A stretch of 64,000 nucleotides of DNA from Novosphingobium album (ex Hu et al. 2023) (GCF_022832385.1 NZ_JALHLE010000007.1:186001-250000); one strand, 5' to 3'; counted from the first letter of the stretch, positions 49,839 through 59,098 are shown. Program-made: numbers and translations. Notes: generated by a model not told the origin, from the sequence alone.

Positions 49839-51368
49839 CTATTCCCCATGGACCGCCGCGAGCGGCTCGGCCGTGCGGTTGGCCTTGCGCATGAACAGCG
49901 CCAGCGGTGCGGCGATCACGGCGAGGATCAGGATCGCCCGGTAGGAATTGACGTAGGCGACCATCGCCGCCTGCCGCCCGATTTCGCCCATCATCGCCTG
50001 CACGCCGGGCACGTTCATCACGTCGAAGTCCGGCATGCTCCAGCCGATCACGGGATTGTCAGGCCGCACACGCTCGACGAGATGCGACTGCACTTGCGCC
50101 TGATCGCGGATCGTCGCGGCCTGGATCAGCGAGATACCGGCCGCGCCCGAGAGGCTTCGCACCAGCGTGAAGATCGTCGAGCCTTCGTTGCGGTGTTCAC
50201 GCGGCAGCGTTGAAAAGACGATCATCGTCAGCGGCAGGAACAGCAGCCCCGATCCGCAGCCCTGCAGGAACGTGACAAAGCCCATTCGCGTCTGGCTGAC
50301 TTCCAGCGACATCGACGAAAGCAGGGCAAGGCTGCACACCAGCAGTGCCATTCCCGTAAAGATGAGATAACGCGCATCCATTACCGACACGAGGCGCCCC
50401 ACCAGCATGATCGTAATGATATTGCCGATCGCGCGCGGGGTGGAGATGAGGCCCGTCAACAGCACCGGATAGCCCAGCAACTGCTGCATCATGCTGGTCA
50501 TGATCGGGATCACGCCGGTCAGGAAAATGCCCGTCACCGCCGACAGCATGGTGCCGAGCAGGAAGTTGCGATCCTTGAAGATCGCGGGCTTGATGAACGG
50601 GTTGCGGGCGGTGAGCATGTGAACCACCGCGACATAGGCGAACAGCGCCGCCACTGTTCCTTCGATGCAGACTTCGGTGGAATCGAACCAGTCGAGCATC
50701 TGCCCGCGATCGAGCATGAGCTGGAATGCGGCAATGGAGATCGACACAAAGGCGAAGCCGCGCGCATCGAACGGGCTGGCGCGCCCCGGATGCAGATCGC
50801 GCGCGAAGACCATCAGGCCGGTGAAGGCCATCACGCCCACCGGTGCATTGATCAGGAAGATAGCCCTCCAGGAAACGTATTCGGTCAGCCAGCCACCGAG
50901 GATCGGCCCCATCATCGGCCCGAGCAGCGTGCCCATGCCGAAGGCTGCGATCGCGGGCCCCTGCTTTTCGGGCGGGTTTATGTCGAGCAGAAGAACCTGG
51001 CTGAGCGGGACCAGACTGGCCCCGGAAAGCCCCTGAACCAGCCGCGCGAAGACCAGGAATTCCAGAGTGGGCGCAAGACCACAGGCAATCGAGCTGAGCG
51101 TGAACCCCACCACCGACAACGCCATGACCCTCACGCGCCCGAAGCGGTCCGCCATCCAGCCCGCCAGAGGCGTCGCGATGGCGCCTGCCAGCAGGTAAGA
51201 GGTGAGCACCCAGGCAATCTGGTCCTGCGAGGCGCCCAGTGTGCTCTGCATGTGGGGCAGCGCGATCACTGCAATCGTGCCGTCGAGCGTTACCATCAGC
51301 ACGGCAATGATCGTCGCGCCCGTGATCAGCAAACGGCGCGACGGATCGGGATAGCTCGCGCTGGTCAT
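49839..51368 (-). CDS. DHA2-family (EmrB/QacA) major facilitator exporter
   Basis: A 509-residue membrane protein with about 14 helices. Motif A is GWMADRFGRVRVM, motif D1 is LDGTIAVIALP near the start, and motif C is GPMMGPILGGWLTEYVSWRAIF, all typical of drug/proton antiporters of the DHA2 type. Substrate unknown. A near-perfect 20-bp palindrome lies 15-34 bases before its start, suggesting control by a repressor. It lies between two catabolic operons and could export a pathway compound or intermediate. Confidence 0.9.
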   Translation of the reverse strand: MTSASYPDPSRRLLITGATIIAVLMVTLDGTIAVIALPHMQSTLGASQDQIAWVLTSYLLAGAIATPLAGWMADRFGRVRVMALSVVGFTLSSIACGLAPTLEFLVFARLVQGLSGASLVPLSQVLLLDINPPEKQGPAIAAFGMGTLLGPMMGPILGGWLTEYVSWRAIFLINAPVGVMAFTGLMVFARDLHPGRASPFDARGFAFVSISIAAFQLMLDRGQMLDWFDSTEVCIEGTVAALFAYVAVVHMLTARNPFIKPAIFKDRNFLLGTMLSAVTGIFLTGVIPIMTSMMQQLLGYPVLLTGLISTPRAIGNIITIMLVGRLVSVMDARYLIFTGMALLVCSLALLSSMSLEVSQTRMGFVTFLQGCGSGLLFLPLTMIVFSTLPREHRNEGSTIFTLVRSLSGAAGISLIQAATIRDQAQVQSHLVERVRPDNPVIGWSMPDFDVMNVPGVQAMMGEIGRQAAMVAYVNSYRAILILAVIAAPLALFMRKANRTAEPLAAVHGE

Positions 51369-51382
51369 GGGTTTTCGATGGC

Positions 51383-51402
51383 TTCCTAAGCGTGCTTAGT
51401 AA
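51383..51402. promoter_or_regulatory. 20-bp palindrome upstream of the exporter
   Basis: The core CTAAGC-GT-GCTTAG (51386-51399) is perfect apart from the 2-base centre; the flanks TT and AA (51383-51384, 51401-51402) extend it. It lies directly upstream of the exporter ATG, where a MarR- or TetR-type repressor would block transcription. No such gene is adjacent. Confidence 0.55.
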
Positions 51403-51465
51403 AGCTCGCATGGTGCCGGGCCGCGGGCAAGGGCCCAAACCGCGCCGTAGCGATGCCGATAAGGT

Positions 51466-52245
51466 TCAGCGCCCCTTCCACACCGGCTTGCGCTTTTCGG
51501 CAAAGGCGCGCGGGCCTTCCTGCGCGTCTTCGGAATGGTATGCCAGTTCGTGCGTAGCGCGGGCGGCCTGCAGCGCGGCACCACGCCCCATCTCGGTGGA
51601 GAGCATGACCGTCTCACGCGCGGCCTTGACCGAGAGCGGCGCGCCTTCAAGCACTTCCCACGCCAGTTCGATCGCCGCATCGAGCGCGCCGCCCGGCTGA
51701 GCAAGGCGGTTGACCAGACCGATCTCATAGGCGCGTTCGGCGGTAATCGGCTTTCCGGTCAGCACGATCTCCATGAAAATGCGCTGCGGGATCATGTGGA
51801 TCAGCGGGGCCGCCCACGGGCTACCGCGCCCCACCTTCACTTCGGTGATGGCAAACTTCGCATTGGTGCTGGCGACGCACAGGTCGCAGGCCTGCGCGAT
51901 CATCCAGCCGCCGGCCATGGCATGGCCGTTGACCGCAGCGATGGTCGGCTTGCTCAGTTCGATGCTGTCATAGGGCAGCGCGAACATGTCGCGCGGCGGC
52001 ACCGTCATGCCCGTCTCGACCATTTCCTTGAGATCGCCGCCAGCGCAGAAGGCCTTGTCCCCGCTGCCGGTGAGGATGGCGATGCGCAAGGCATCGTCCG
52101 CCTCGAACCGTGCCCAAGCCTCGCGCAGGCCCTCGCGCACATCGCGGCTGAGGCAGTTGCGCTGCTCGGGACGGTTGATCGTGATGATTGCGATGCCATC
52201 TGCGCGGGCATCGTAGAGAACGGCACCAGAGTCACTTGCGGTCAT
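51466..52245 (-). CDS. Enoyl-CoA hydratase/isomerase family protein
   Basis: A 259-residue crotonase. The oxyanion-hole segments are FCAGGDLKEM (A-G-G-D) and AMAGGWMIAQACDLCVAS. The first catalytic Glu of true enoyl-CoA hydratase (in GGGCELA) is Met115 here, while the second is kept (E135, TEVKVG). It may therefore be an isomerase, hydrolase or other crotonase rather than a standard hydratase. It is last in the operon; the CoA-transferase gene is 2 bases upstream. Confidence 0.85.
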   Translation of the reverse strand: MTASDSGAVLYDARADGIAIITINRPEQRNCLSRDVREGLREAWARFEADDALRIAILTGSGDKAFCAGGDLKEMVETGMTVPPRDMFALPYDSIELSKPTIAAVNGHAMAGGWMIAQACDLCVASTNAKFAITEVKVGRGSPWAAPLIHMIPQRIFMEIVLTGKPITAERAYEIGLVNRLAQPGGALDAAIELAWEVLEGAPLSVKAARETVMLSTEMGRGAALQAARATHELAYHSEDAQEGPRAFAEKRKPVWKGR

Positions 52246-52247
52246 AA

Positions 52248-53519
52248 TCAGAACCCTCGCTTCGCGATTTCACGGGCGGCACGGTCGAGTTCCTCGCGGA
52301 AATCCGGGTGGGCCACGGCAACCAGCCGCCGGGCACGCTCGGCCAGCGACTGGCCCTTGAGTTCGGCCGCGCCGAATTCGGTTACGACGACATCGACTTC
52401 AGTGCGCGCCGAAGTCACCGGGCCGGACAGGCTGGGCACGATCTTGCTGAGTGCACCGCCCTTGGCAGTTGCGGCCAGCACCATCAGCGAGGCCCCGCCC
52501 GGCGAACGCGCCCCGGCCCGGACGAAATCGACCTGTCCGCCGGTCCCGCCGACGTAGAAATTGCCCACCTGCTCGGCATTGACCTGACCGGTCAGGTCCA
52601 CCTCGACCGCCGAATTGATCGTGACGAGACGCGAAAGCTTGCCCAGCACGCCCGCATCGTGGGTGTAACTGGTCGGCGTCATGCGGATCGCCGGGTTCTC
52701 GTGCGCCCAGTCATAGAGCCGCTTCGTGCCGATCAGCGCGCCGTTGATCGAGACACCCGTATCGATCTCCTTGCGCGCATTGGTGAGAACACCCGCTTCG
52801 GCCAGTTCGACGAGACCGTCGCCCAGCATTCCCGAATGAACGCCGAGGTCCTTGCGGTCATGCAGCAAGCGCAGGATCGCATCGGGCACCGCGCCGACGC
52901 CGGTCTGGATCACCGAGCCGTCACCGATGTATTCGGCGCAGAATTTCGCTATCGCCTCGTCGGTAGCGCCGATCTTCGCAGGCGCGACTTCCACCGGCGT
53001 TCGGCTAACCGGCACGGCCACGTCGATCATGCTGCCGGGGATCAGTTCACCCTGCACATACGGCACCTGCTCGTTGACCTCCGCAATGACGACCCGCGCC
53101 TTGTCGACAGCCGCGCGGACGTAGTCCGAAATGAGGCCACACGAATGGTTGCCCTGCGCGTCGGCCGGGCTGACCTGGATCATTGCCACGTCGCACGGCA
53201 TCACACCCCATTCGATCAGCGGCGCGACCTGGCTGACGTGCACCGGAATGACATCGAGCAGGTTGGCCCTGGTCATCGAGCGCAGCGCCCCGATCGCCCC
53301 CATGCTGGAAAGGCGGAAGGCGCTCGCGGTCTCCGGCGTGAACAGGCCTGAGAAGCTGGTGGCAATGAAGGCACCGAGGTTGCCGATCATGGCACCCTGA
53401 GCAATCAACGCCTCGACCAGTGTCGTGGGCTCGCCGCAAGCCTGCCCGAAGACGATCCGGTCTCCGGGCTTGAGGTACTTCGAGAAGTCCAATGCCTCAG
53501 GGGCGACGATATCCGTCAC
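52248..53519 (-). CDS. Acetyl-CoA hydrolase/4-hydroxybutyrate CoA-transferase family protein
   Basis: A 423-residue CoA-transferase of the acetyl-CoA hydrolase group. Family marks: RIVFGQACGEPTTLVEAL, VSPADAQGNHSCG, IQTGVGAVPDAIL, the catalytic-region INSAVEVDLTGQVNAEQVG and the GTGGQVDFVRAGARSPGG loop. It moves CoA between carboxylates or hydrolyses an acyl-CoA. Its 5' end overlaps the CitE-like lyase stop by 4 bases. Confidence 0.87.
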   Translation of the reverse strand: MTDIVAPEALDFSKYLKPGDRIVFGQACGEPTTLVEALIAQGAMIGNLGAFIATSFSGLFTPETASAFRLSSMGAIGALRSMTRANLLDVIPVHVSQVAPLIEWGVMPCDVAMIQVSPADAQGNHSCGLISDYVRAAVDKARVVIAEVNEQVPYVQGELIPGSMIDVAVPVSRTPVEVAPAKIGATDEAIAKFCAEYIGDGSVIQTGVGAVPDAILRLLHDRKDLGVHSGMLGDGLVELAEAGVLTNARKEIDTGVSINGALIGTKRLYDWAHENPAIRMTPTSYTHDAGVLGKLSRLVTINSAVEVDLTGQVNAEQVGNFYVGGTGGQVDFVRAGARSPGGASLMVLAATAKGGALSKIVPSLSGPVTSARTEVDVVVTEFGAAELKGQSLAERARRLVAVAHPDFREELDRAAREIAKRGF

Positions 53520-54421
53520 AGTTTGCCGGCCTGCCGCAGTAGCCGCTCCGCGCGGGCGAGGTAGGGACGGTCGAGCATGCCGCCCTTCCAGCCGATGGCG
53601 CCAACGCCGGGGTTCGCGGCGAAGACATCAACGATTTCCTGCGCTTCGGCGATTTCCTCTTCGGTCGGTGTGAAGGCCGCGTTGATCACCGGGATCTGCG
53701 CCGGGTGGATCGCCAGCATACCGCGATAGCCGTCGCGGCGGACCTTTTCGGCGCGCAGGCGCAGGGCTTCAAGATCCTTGAAATCGGCGCTGATCGTCTC
53801 GATCGCGGTCACGCCTGCGGTCGCCGCGCCCATCACGCAGAAGCTGCGGGCCAGTTCGTAGGTGAAGGAATAGGAGCCGTCGGCATTCTTGTTCGACGAC
53901 GCGCCGATGGAATCGGCCAAGTCCTCAGCCCCCCAGGTCAGCGCCACAACGCGCGGGCAGCCCTTGTAATCGCCCCAGTGGAACATGGCTTCGGCCGTCT
54001 CGGTCATCAGCACGATCAGCGGGGTGGAACCCTGCTCGATGCCACTGGCAACCTCGAAGGCCTCCAGGTACTTGTCGAGCGTTTCGACATCTGCGCGCCC
54101 ATAGACCTTGGGCAGCATGATCCCGCCCGGCTGCGCAGGCATCACCGCGGCAAGATCGAGCAGGGTGTAAGGACCATCAAGCGGATTGATCCGCACCCAA
54201 AGGCGATGACGCTGGTCTGGGTTGGACTTGATGAAATCGTGGACCATCGGACGCGCATTGGCCTTGTTGTCCGGCGCAACGGCGTCTTCCAGATCGATCA
54301 GTACGATGTCGGCCTCGCCCTCCATCGCCTTCTGCATCTTCTTCTCGCTGTCCCCCGGCGCGAAGAGCCAGGAGCGGGCGGAGATGGGTTCATGCTTAAA
54401 GGTTTCGGGGGTGACGGGCAT
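53516..54421 (-). CDS. CitE-like CoA ester lyase (HpcH/HpaI family)
   Basis: A 301-residue TIM-barrel lyase. Family motifs: RSWLFAPGDSEKKMQKAM, ADIVLIDLEDAVAP (acidic metal ligands), RINPLDGPY, ALTWGAEDLADSIGAS and MLAIHPAQIPVINAAF. Members split 3-hydroxy- or malyl-type CoA thioesters (e.g. malyl-CoA, citramalyl-CoA, HMG-CoA-like). It overlaps the CoA-transferase gene by 4 bases. A palindromic repeat lies between it and the dehydrogenase gene upstream. Confidence 0.88.
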   Translation of the reverse strand: MPVTPETFKHEPISARSWLFAPGDSEKKMQKAMEGEADIVLIDLEDAVAPDNKANARPMVHDFIKSNPDQRHRLWVRINPLDGPYTLLDLAAVMPAQPGGIMLPKVYGRADVETLDKYLEAFEVASGIEQGSTPLIVLMTETAEAMFHWGDYKGCPRVVALTWGAEDLADSIGASSNKNADGSYSFTYELARSFCVMGAATAGVTAIETISADFKDLEALRLRAEKVRRDGYRGMLAIHPAQIPVINAAFTPTEEEIAEAQEIVDVFAANPGVGAIGWKGGMLDRPYLARAERLLRQAGKL

Positions 54422-54436
54422 CGCAATCCTCTCGTC

Positions 54437-54511
54437 ATCCCAGCACGGGCCGGGATCGGTCTCAACAACGCGGGCACAAAGCGCTCGCGGTCCCAGCCTT
54501 TGCTGGGATCG
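54437..54511. repeat. Paired palindromic repeat between lyase and dehydrogenase genes
   Basis: Two hairpins: one near 54437-54456 (ATCCC...GGGAT) and a clearer one with TCCCAGC (54491-54497) and GCTGGGA (54502-54508) around CTTT. The core GATCCCAGC/GCTGGGATC is a dispersed intergenic repeat that I associate with sphingomonads. It fills most of the 99-base gap and may affect mRNA processing in this operon. Confidence 0.75.
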
Positions 54512-54520
54512 CGGTTAATC

Positions 54521-55687
54521 TCAATAGGACTTCGGCAGTTCCAGCACACGTTCAGCTATGTAATTCATGATCTGGTGCGGGCTGACCGGTGCGATGCGCG
54601 GGATCAGCACTTCGCGCAGGTAGCGCTCGACGTGGTATTCCTGTGCATAGCCCATGCCGCCCATCGACATGACGGCGGTCTGGCAAGCCTCGTAACCGGC
54701 CTCAGCGGCGAGGTACTTGGCGGAGTTCGCCTCGGCCCCGCAATCCAGCCCCTTGTCGAACAGCGTGGCGGCCTTGAACACCATCAGGCTCGCGGCCTCC
54801 ACCTGCATCCACGCCTTGGCGAGCGGGTGCTGGATGCCCTGGTTCTGGCCGATCGGACGGCCAAAAACGACGCGCTCCCGCGCATAGCGGCTGGCCTTCT
54901 GGATCGCGACGCGGCCAAGACCGGTTGCCTCGGCGCCAAGCAGCACGCGCTCGGGATTGAGGCCCTGCAGCAGGATCTTGAAGCCCTGTCCTTCCTCACC
55001 GATGCGGTCTTCCTCGGGGATGAACAGGTCGGTGATGAACAGCATGTTCGAGCCGACTGCGTGGCGGCCCATCTTGGGAATGATCTGATGCTCGATGTGC
55101 GCACGGTCGAGCCTGGTGTAGAACAGCGTCAGCCCTTCGGTTTTGCGCTTAACCTCTTCGAGCGGCGTGGTGCGCGCGATCAGCAGCATCCGGTCGGCCA
55201 CGTGGGCGTTGGTGATCCAGATTTTCTCGCCGTTGACCTTGTAGCCGCCCGGCACCTTTTCGGCACGGGTCTTGAGGCTGGTGGTGTCGAGCCCGGTGTT
55301 GGGCTCGGTCACCGCGAAGCACATTTTTTCCTCGCCCGACAGGATCGGCGGGATCATGCGCTGCTGCTGTTCTGCCGTGCCGAACAGGATGACCGGCTCC
55401 AACCCGAAGACCGGGCCGTGGATCGACGAGGCCGCTGTCATGCCGCCACCTGATTCGGCCACTGCCTGCATCATCACGGCCGCTTCGGCGATGCCCAGGC
55501 CTGCGCCGCCCACCGATTCGGGCATGGCCACTCCCAGCCATCCGGCTTCCGCCATCGACATGTGGAACTCAAACGGGAATTCGCCGCTGCGATCCTTTTC
55601 GAGCCAGTAGTCGTCGGAGAACTGCGAACAGTGTTTGAGGACCGCGTCGCGGATATTCTGCTGATCTTCGGTGAATGAGAAATCCAC
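54521..55687 (-). CDS. Acyl-CoA dehydrogenase
   Basis: A 388-residue FAD-dependent acyl-CoA dehydrogenase. Visible: FAVTEPNTGLD, WITNAHVADRMLLIART, RERVVFGRPIGQNQGIQHPLA and GGMGYAQEYHVERYLREV. The catalytic Glu usually in YEGTSE is absent (IAPVSPHQ). E246 in LNPERVLLG sits where isovaleryl-CoA dehydrogenase keeps its base, so it may serve. The start is GTG 55687, with AAGGAAGG upstream. It is first in the - strand operon and probably introduces the double bond on an acyl-CoA. Confidence 0.87.
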   Translation of the reverse strand: MDFSFTEDQQNIRDAVLKHCSQFSDDYWLEKDRSGEFPFEFHMSMAEAGWLGVAMPESVGGAGLGIAEAAVMMQAVAESGGGMTAASSIHGPVFGLEPVILFGTAEQQQRMIPPILSGEEKMCFAVTEPNTGLDTTSLKTRAEKVPGGYKVNGEKIWITNAHVADRMLLIARTTPLEEVKRKTEGLTLFYTRLDRAHIEHQIIPKMGRHAVGSNMLFITDLFIPEEDRIGEEGQGFKILLQGLNPERVLLGAEATGLGRVAIQKASRYARERVVFGRPIGQNQGIQHPLAKAWMQVEAASLMVFKAATLFDKGLDCGAEANSAKYLAAEAGYEACQTAVMSMGGMGYAQEYHVERYLREVLIPRIAPVSPHQIMNYIAERVLELPKSY

Positions 55688-55860
55688 GGGACTCGACCTT
55701 CCTTCCCAGGTTTCGTCTCAGTTCGGACGCGACGGGGAATTAGCAGCGCGACACCAGCGGCACAACCTTGAATGTACTAATATCAGTCCATTGAACGAAA
55801 ATACGCATAGACCTGCCATCGGCGCTGCGCTAACGGAAGCACCAGGCAACGGAGAGCAAG

Positions 55861-57060
55861 ATGGCCGGAGAGGCACAGATGACTGGGCGCAGCGGGCCAC
55901 TGGCGGGGATTCGCGTGGTCGACCTCACCAGCGTCGTGTTCGGCCCCTATGCCACCCAGATCATGGCCGACATGGGCGCCGAAGTGTTCAAGGTGGAGCC
56001 GCCCGCAGGCGACAATACCCGCTGGATCACCGAAGGCCCGGTCCCCGGCATGGGCGGCATCTACGTCAACGTGAACCGCGGCAAGCGCGGCCTGATGCTC
56101 GACCTGCGCCAGGACGAAGACAAGGCCATGCTGCGCCAGCTGATCGCCACGGCCGATGTCTTCATCCACTCGATGCGCGGCAGTGCCATCAAAAAGCTCG
56201 GTTTCGACTACGAGTCGGTCCGAGCGATCCGGCCCGATATCGTCTACACCAATTGCTACGGCTACTCGCGCCGTGGCCCCGAAGGCGACAAGCCAGCCTA
56301 CGACGACACCATTCAGGCCGAATGCGGCATCCCCTATGTGCAGGGCCTGATGAACGGCGAGCCCGGCTATGTCGCCACGATCATGGCCGACAAGGTGGCG
56401 GGCCTTCATGCGCTTTACGCGACGATGATGGCGCTTTTCCACCGCGAGCGCACTGGCGAAGGGCAGGAAGTGGAAGTCACCATGTTCGAGGCGATGAGCT
56501 CGTTCATGCTGGTGGAACATGCCAACGGCGCCATGTTCTCGCCGCCGACCACACCCGCGTTCTACCACCGTGCCGTCGAAAGGAATCGCCGCCCTTACAA
56601 GACCAAGGACGGCTACGTCGCCGCGCTGGTCTATAACGACAAGCACTGGAACGCCTTCATTGACGCGATCAAGCCAGAGTGGGCGAGTGACGAATTTTCA
56701 ACGCTGGCCATGCGCGCCAGGCAGATCGGCCGCGTCTATGGCCTGCTGGGCGAAACCTTCCTCACCCGCACCACGCAGGAATGGCTCGACACGCTGCAAG
56801 GGCTGCACATCCCCTGCGCACCACTGCGCTCGACCGGCGAATTGTTCGAGAACGAGCACCTCAATGCCATCGGCTTCTTCGAAGAGCTCGACACGCCGCA
56901 GGGTCCCGTCCGTTTCCCGGGCGTCCCGGCCTGGTTCTCGGCCACACCGGGACGCGTCCACGGCCCATCTCCGATGCTGGGCGAGGACAATGATGCCGTG
57001 CGCGCGGAGCTTGCGGAGAACGCTGAGGCGATTGCTGCTCAAGCAGATGCCTCCAAATGA
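55861..57060 (+). CDS. Class III CoA-transferase (CaiB/BaiF family)
   Basis: A 399-residue CoA-transferase. Family pattern: LAGIRVVDLTSVVFGPYATQIMADMGAEVFKVEPPAGDNTR, LDLRQDEDK, the catalytic Asp expected after the GY-S-R/G region and PFGAVxx-like ILP at the end. Relatives include formyl-CoA:oxalate and carnitine CoA-transferases. GGAGAGCAAG precedes ATG 55861 (ATG 55879 is an alternative). The ThDP enzyme follows; in oxalate metabolism such a pair would be formyl-CoA transferase plus oxalyl-CoA decarboxylase. Confidence 0.88.
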   Translation: MAGEAQMTGRSGPLAGIRVVDLTSVVFGPYATQIMADMGAEVFKVEPPAGDNTRWITEGPVPGMGGIYVNVNRGKRGLMLDLRQDEDKAMLRQLIATADVFIHSMRGSAIKKLGFDYESVRAIRPDIVYTNCYGYSRRGPEGDKPAYDDTIQAECGIPYVQGLMNGEPGYVATIMADKVAGLHALYATMMALFHRERTGEGQEVEVTMFEAMSSFMLVEHANGAMFSPPTTPAFYHRAVERNRRPYKTKDGYVAALVYNDKHWNAFIDAIKPEWASDEFSTLAMRARQIGRVYGLLGETFLTRTTQEWLDTLQGLHIPCAPLRSTGELFENEHLNAIGFFEELDTPQGPVRFPGVPAWFSATPGRVHGPSPMLGEDNDAVRAELAENAEAIAAQADASK

Positions 57061-57071
57061 ACAGTACTGTT
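57060..57071. promoter_or_regulatory. 12-bp perfect palindrome between CoA-transferase and ThDP genes
   Basis: AACAGTACTGTT is a perfect palindrome that begins at the last base of the CoA-transferase stop. It could be an operator for the downstream genes; a 174-base gap to the ThDP start gives room for a promoter. Confidence 0.4.
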
Positions 57072-57234
57072 GATTTGAGCGGAAGAGAGATTAGTCCTTT
57101 GCCCAAAGCGCGCATGGCAATCGCCGCTGGGGAGAGTGACTGAAGCCCGCCCGCAGGGCCGCACCGGCAGCGGGCGCCCCCGGCCAGACAGCCACATGAA
57201 CGCAACTGAATCGAGATCGAAGAAAGGCAACCCG

Positions 57235-59016
57235 ATGTACGCAGACGAGACCGAAGCGGCGCCGGCCGCGACGACCAAGCCCAAGGGCACCCCTGTCTAC
57301 AAGCGCATTCTCGACCTGTTCGAGGCCGAGGGCATCCGCACCCTTTATGGCATCCCCGATCCCAACTTCGTCCACTTCTTCCTCGAAGCAGAGCGCCGCG
57401 GCTGGACCGTCGTCTCGCCGCACCACGAGGCATCGGCAGGCTTCATGGCCGCCGCCACGGCCCGCATCACCGGCCAGCCCGCGCTGTGCATCGGCACCCT
57501 CGGGCCGGGCATGGCAAACATGATGCCCGCGATCCAGTGCGCCAAGGTTGAGAACGATCCGGTGATCTTCATGGGCGGCCAGCGCGCCCGCATCACCGAA
57601 CGCCGCGTGCGCCGCGGCCGCATCCAGTTCGTGCGTCAGGAACCGATGATCGAGGACTCGGTCAAGTTCTCGAGCTCGATCGAATATGCCGACCAGACCG
57701 ACGAGATCGTGCGCGAGGCCATCCGCGTCGCCATGTCGGGCACGCCGGGGCCGTGCTACATCGAGTATCCGCATCACGTGATCCTCGAGGAACTGGACGT
57801 TCCCGAAGTCCTGCCGCCGCATCGCTACCGCCTGACCAACCAGGGCGCGGACGGTGACCGCATCGCCGAAGCCGCCGAGCTGATCGCAAACGCCAAAAAC
57901 CCGATCATCCTCGCCGGCCACGCCGTCTACACCAGCAAGTCGGGCCAGGCCGTGCGCGCACTCGCCGAGATGATCGGAGCGCCGGTGATCCAGACCTCCG
58001 GTGGCACCGCCTTTATCGAAGGCATTGAGGACCGCACCTTCCCCTACGGCTTCTCGGAAGTCTCGATCGACGCCGTGGTCGACAGCGACCTGTGCATCGC
58101 GCTCGGCACCGAGCTGGGCGAGCCGAGCCACTACGGCCGCTGGCGCCACTGGGTCGACAACGAAGCCAACCGCAAGTGGATCTACGTCCAGCAGGATGCG
58201 ACTGCCATCGGTGTGAACCGCCAGATCGACTGCCCGCTGGTAGGCGACCTGCGCGGTGTCGTGCCGCAGCTTGTGCGCGCGCTTGAGGGGAAGACCCTGC
58301 CGGGCCACCCGCGTTTGGCCGAGTTCATCGCGCGCGATGCCCAGCAGATCAAGGATCTCGACGAAGAGTCGCAGACCCGTGACGACGGAACCGGTAACAT
58401 TCCGATGAACACCGCGCGCTTCGTGGTCGAGGCTACCAAGGCCTGCCCCAAGGACGCGATCATGATCCGCGATGGCGGCGCCACCGTGATCTACACCTGG
58501 ACCTACAACCAGGCGAAGCCGCACGACGTGATCTGGAACCAGAACTACGGCCACATCGGCACCGGCCTGCCCTACGCGACCGGCGCCATGCTCGCCGACC
58601 AGGCCGCCACTGGCAAGGTGCGTCCGGGCATGCTCGTCACCTCGGACTCCTCGTTCCTGTTCCACATCGGCGAACTGGAAGTGGCGGTGCGCAATAACCT
58701 GCAGCTGGTCTGCGTCGTCGGCGTCGACTTCCAGTGGGGCCTCGAAGTCGGCGTCTATCGCATGACCTTTGGCGAAGGCACCAACGAGGCCGGCGTGCAC
58801 TGGTCCGACAAGGTCCGTTTCGACAAGATCGCCGAAGGCTTCGGCGCCGCTGGCGAGTTCGTCACCGACGCGGCCGACATCGGCCCGGCCATCGAACGCG
58901 CCTATGCCCGCGGCGGCGTGACCGTGATCCACTGCAAGATCGACCCGGTCGCCAACGCCACCGACAAGCCGCAGTACAGCGAGTTCCGCACCTGGTACGC
59001 CGAAGGCACCCAGTGA
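57235..59016 (+). CDS. ThDP-dependent enzyme, oxalyl-CoA decarboxylase/2-hydroxyacyl-CoA lyase-like
   Basis: A 593-residue ThDP enzyme with the three-domain plan of acetolactate synthase-type proteins. The catalytic Glu is E65 (SPHHEASAGF). The cofactor-binding GDG is changed to SDS (VTSDSSFLFHIGELEVAVRNNLQL) and the distal Asn to Asp (VGVDFQWG), so magnesium/ThDP binding differs from the standard. I chose ATG 57235 with GAAAGG 7 bases upstream; GTG 57136 and ATG 57196 are in frame but lack a site. The CoA-transferase upstream and aldehyde dehydrogenase downstream suggest C-C cleavage of a 2-hydroxyacyl-CoA to an aldehyde and formyl-CoA. Confidence 0.78.
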   Translation: MYADETEAAPAATTKPKGTPVYKRILDLFEAEGIRTLYGIPDPNFVHFFLEAERRGWTVVSPHHEASAGFMAAATARITGQPALCIGTLGPGMANMMPAIQCAKVENDPVIFMGGQRARITERRVRRGRIQFVRQEPMIEDSVKFSSSIEYADQTDEIVREAIRVAMSGTPGPCYIEYPHHVILEELDVPEVLPPHRYRLTNQGADGDRIAEAAELIANAKNPIILAGHAVYTSKSGQAVRALAEMIGAPVIQTSGGTAFIEGIEDRTFPYGFSEVSIDAVVDSDLCIALGTELGEPSHYGRWRHWVDNEANRKWIYVQQDATAIGVNRQIDCPLVGDLRGVVPQLVRALEGKTLPGHPRLAEFIARDAQQIKDLDEESQTRDDGTGNIPMNTARFVVEATKACPKDAIMIRDGGATVIYTWTYNQAKPHDVIWNQNYGHIGTGLPYATGAMLADQAATGKVRPGMLVTSDSSFLFHIGELEVAVRNNLQLVCVVGVDFQWGLEVGVYRMTFGEGTNEAGVHWSDKVRFDKIAEGFGAAGEFVTDAADIGPAIERAYARGGVTVIHCKIDPVANATDKPQYSEFRTWYAEGTQ

Positions 59017-59098
59017 TGCGGTCAGCCGGGACCATCGTCTTGCGACCAGGCGGGTTCGCCCGGCCATGGTGTGGGACGATATTCCGGTAGAAGAATGA

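Noticed and set aside
53705..55453. 582-codon open frame on the + strand across lyase and dehydrogenase genes
   Set aside because: It crosses two convincing genes and the palindromic repeat on the opposite strand; no domain is visible.
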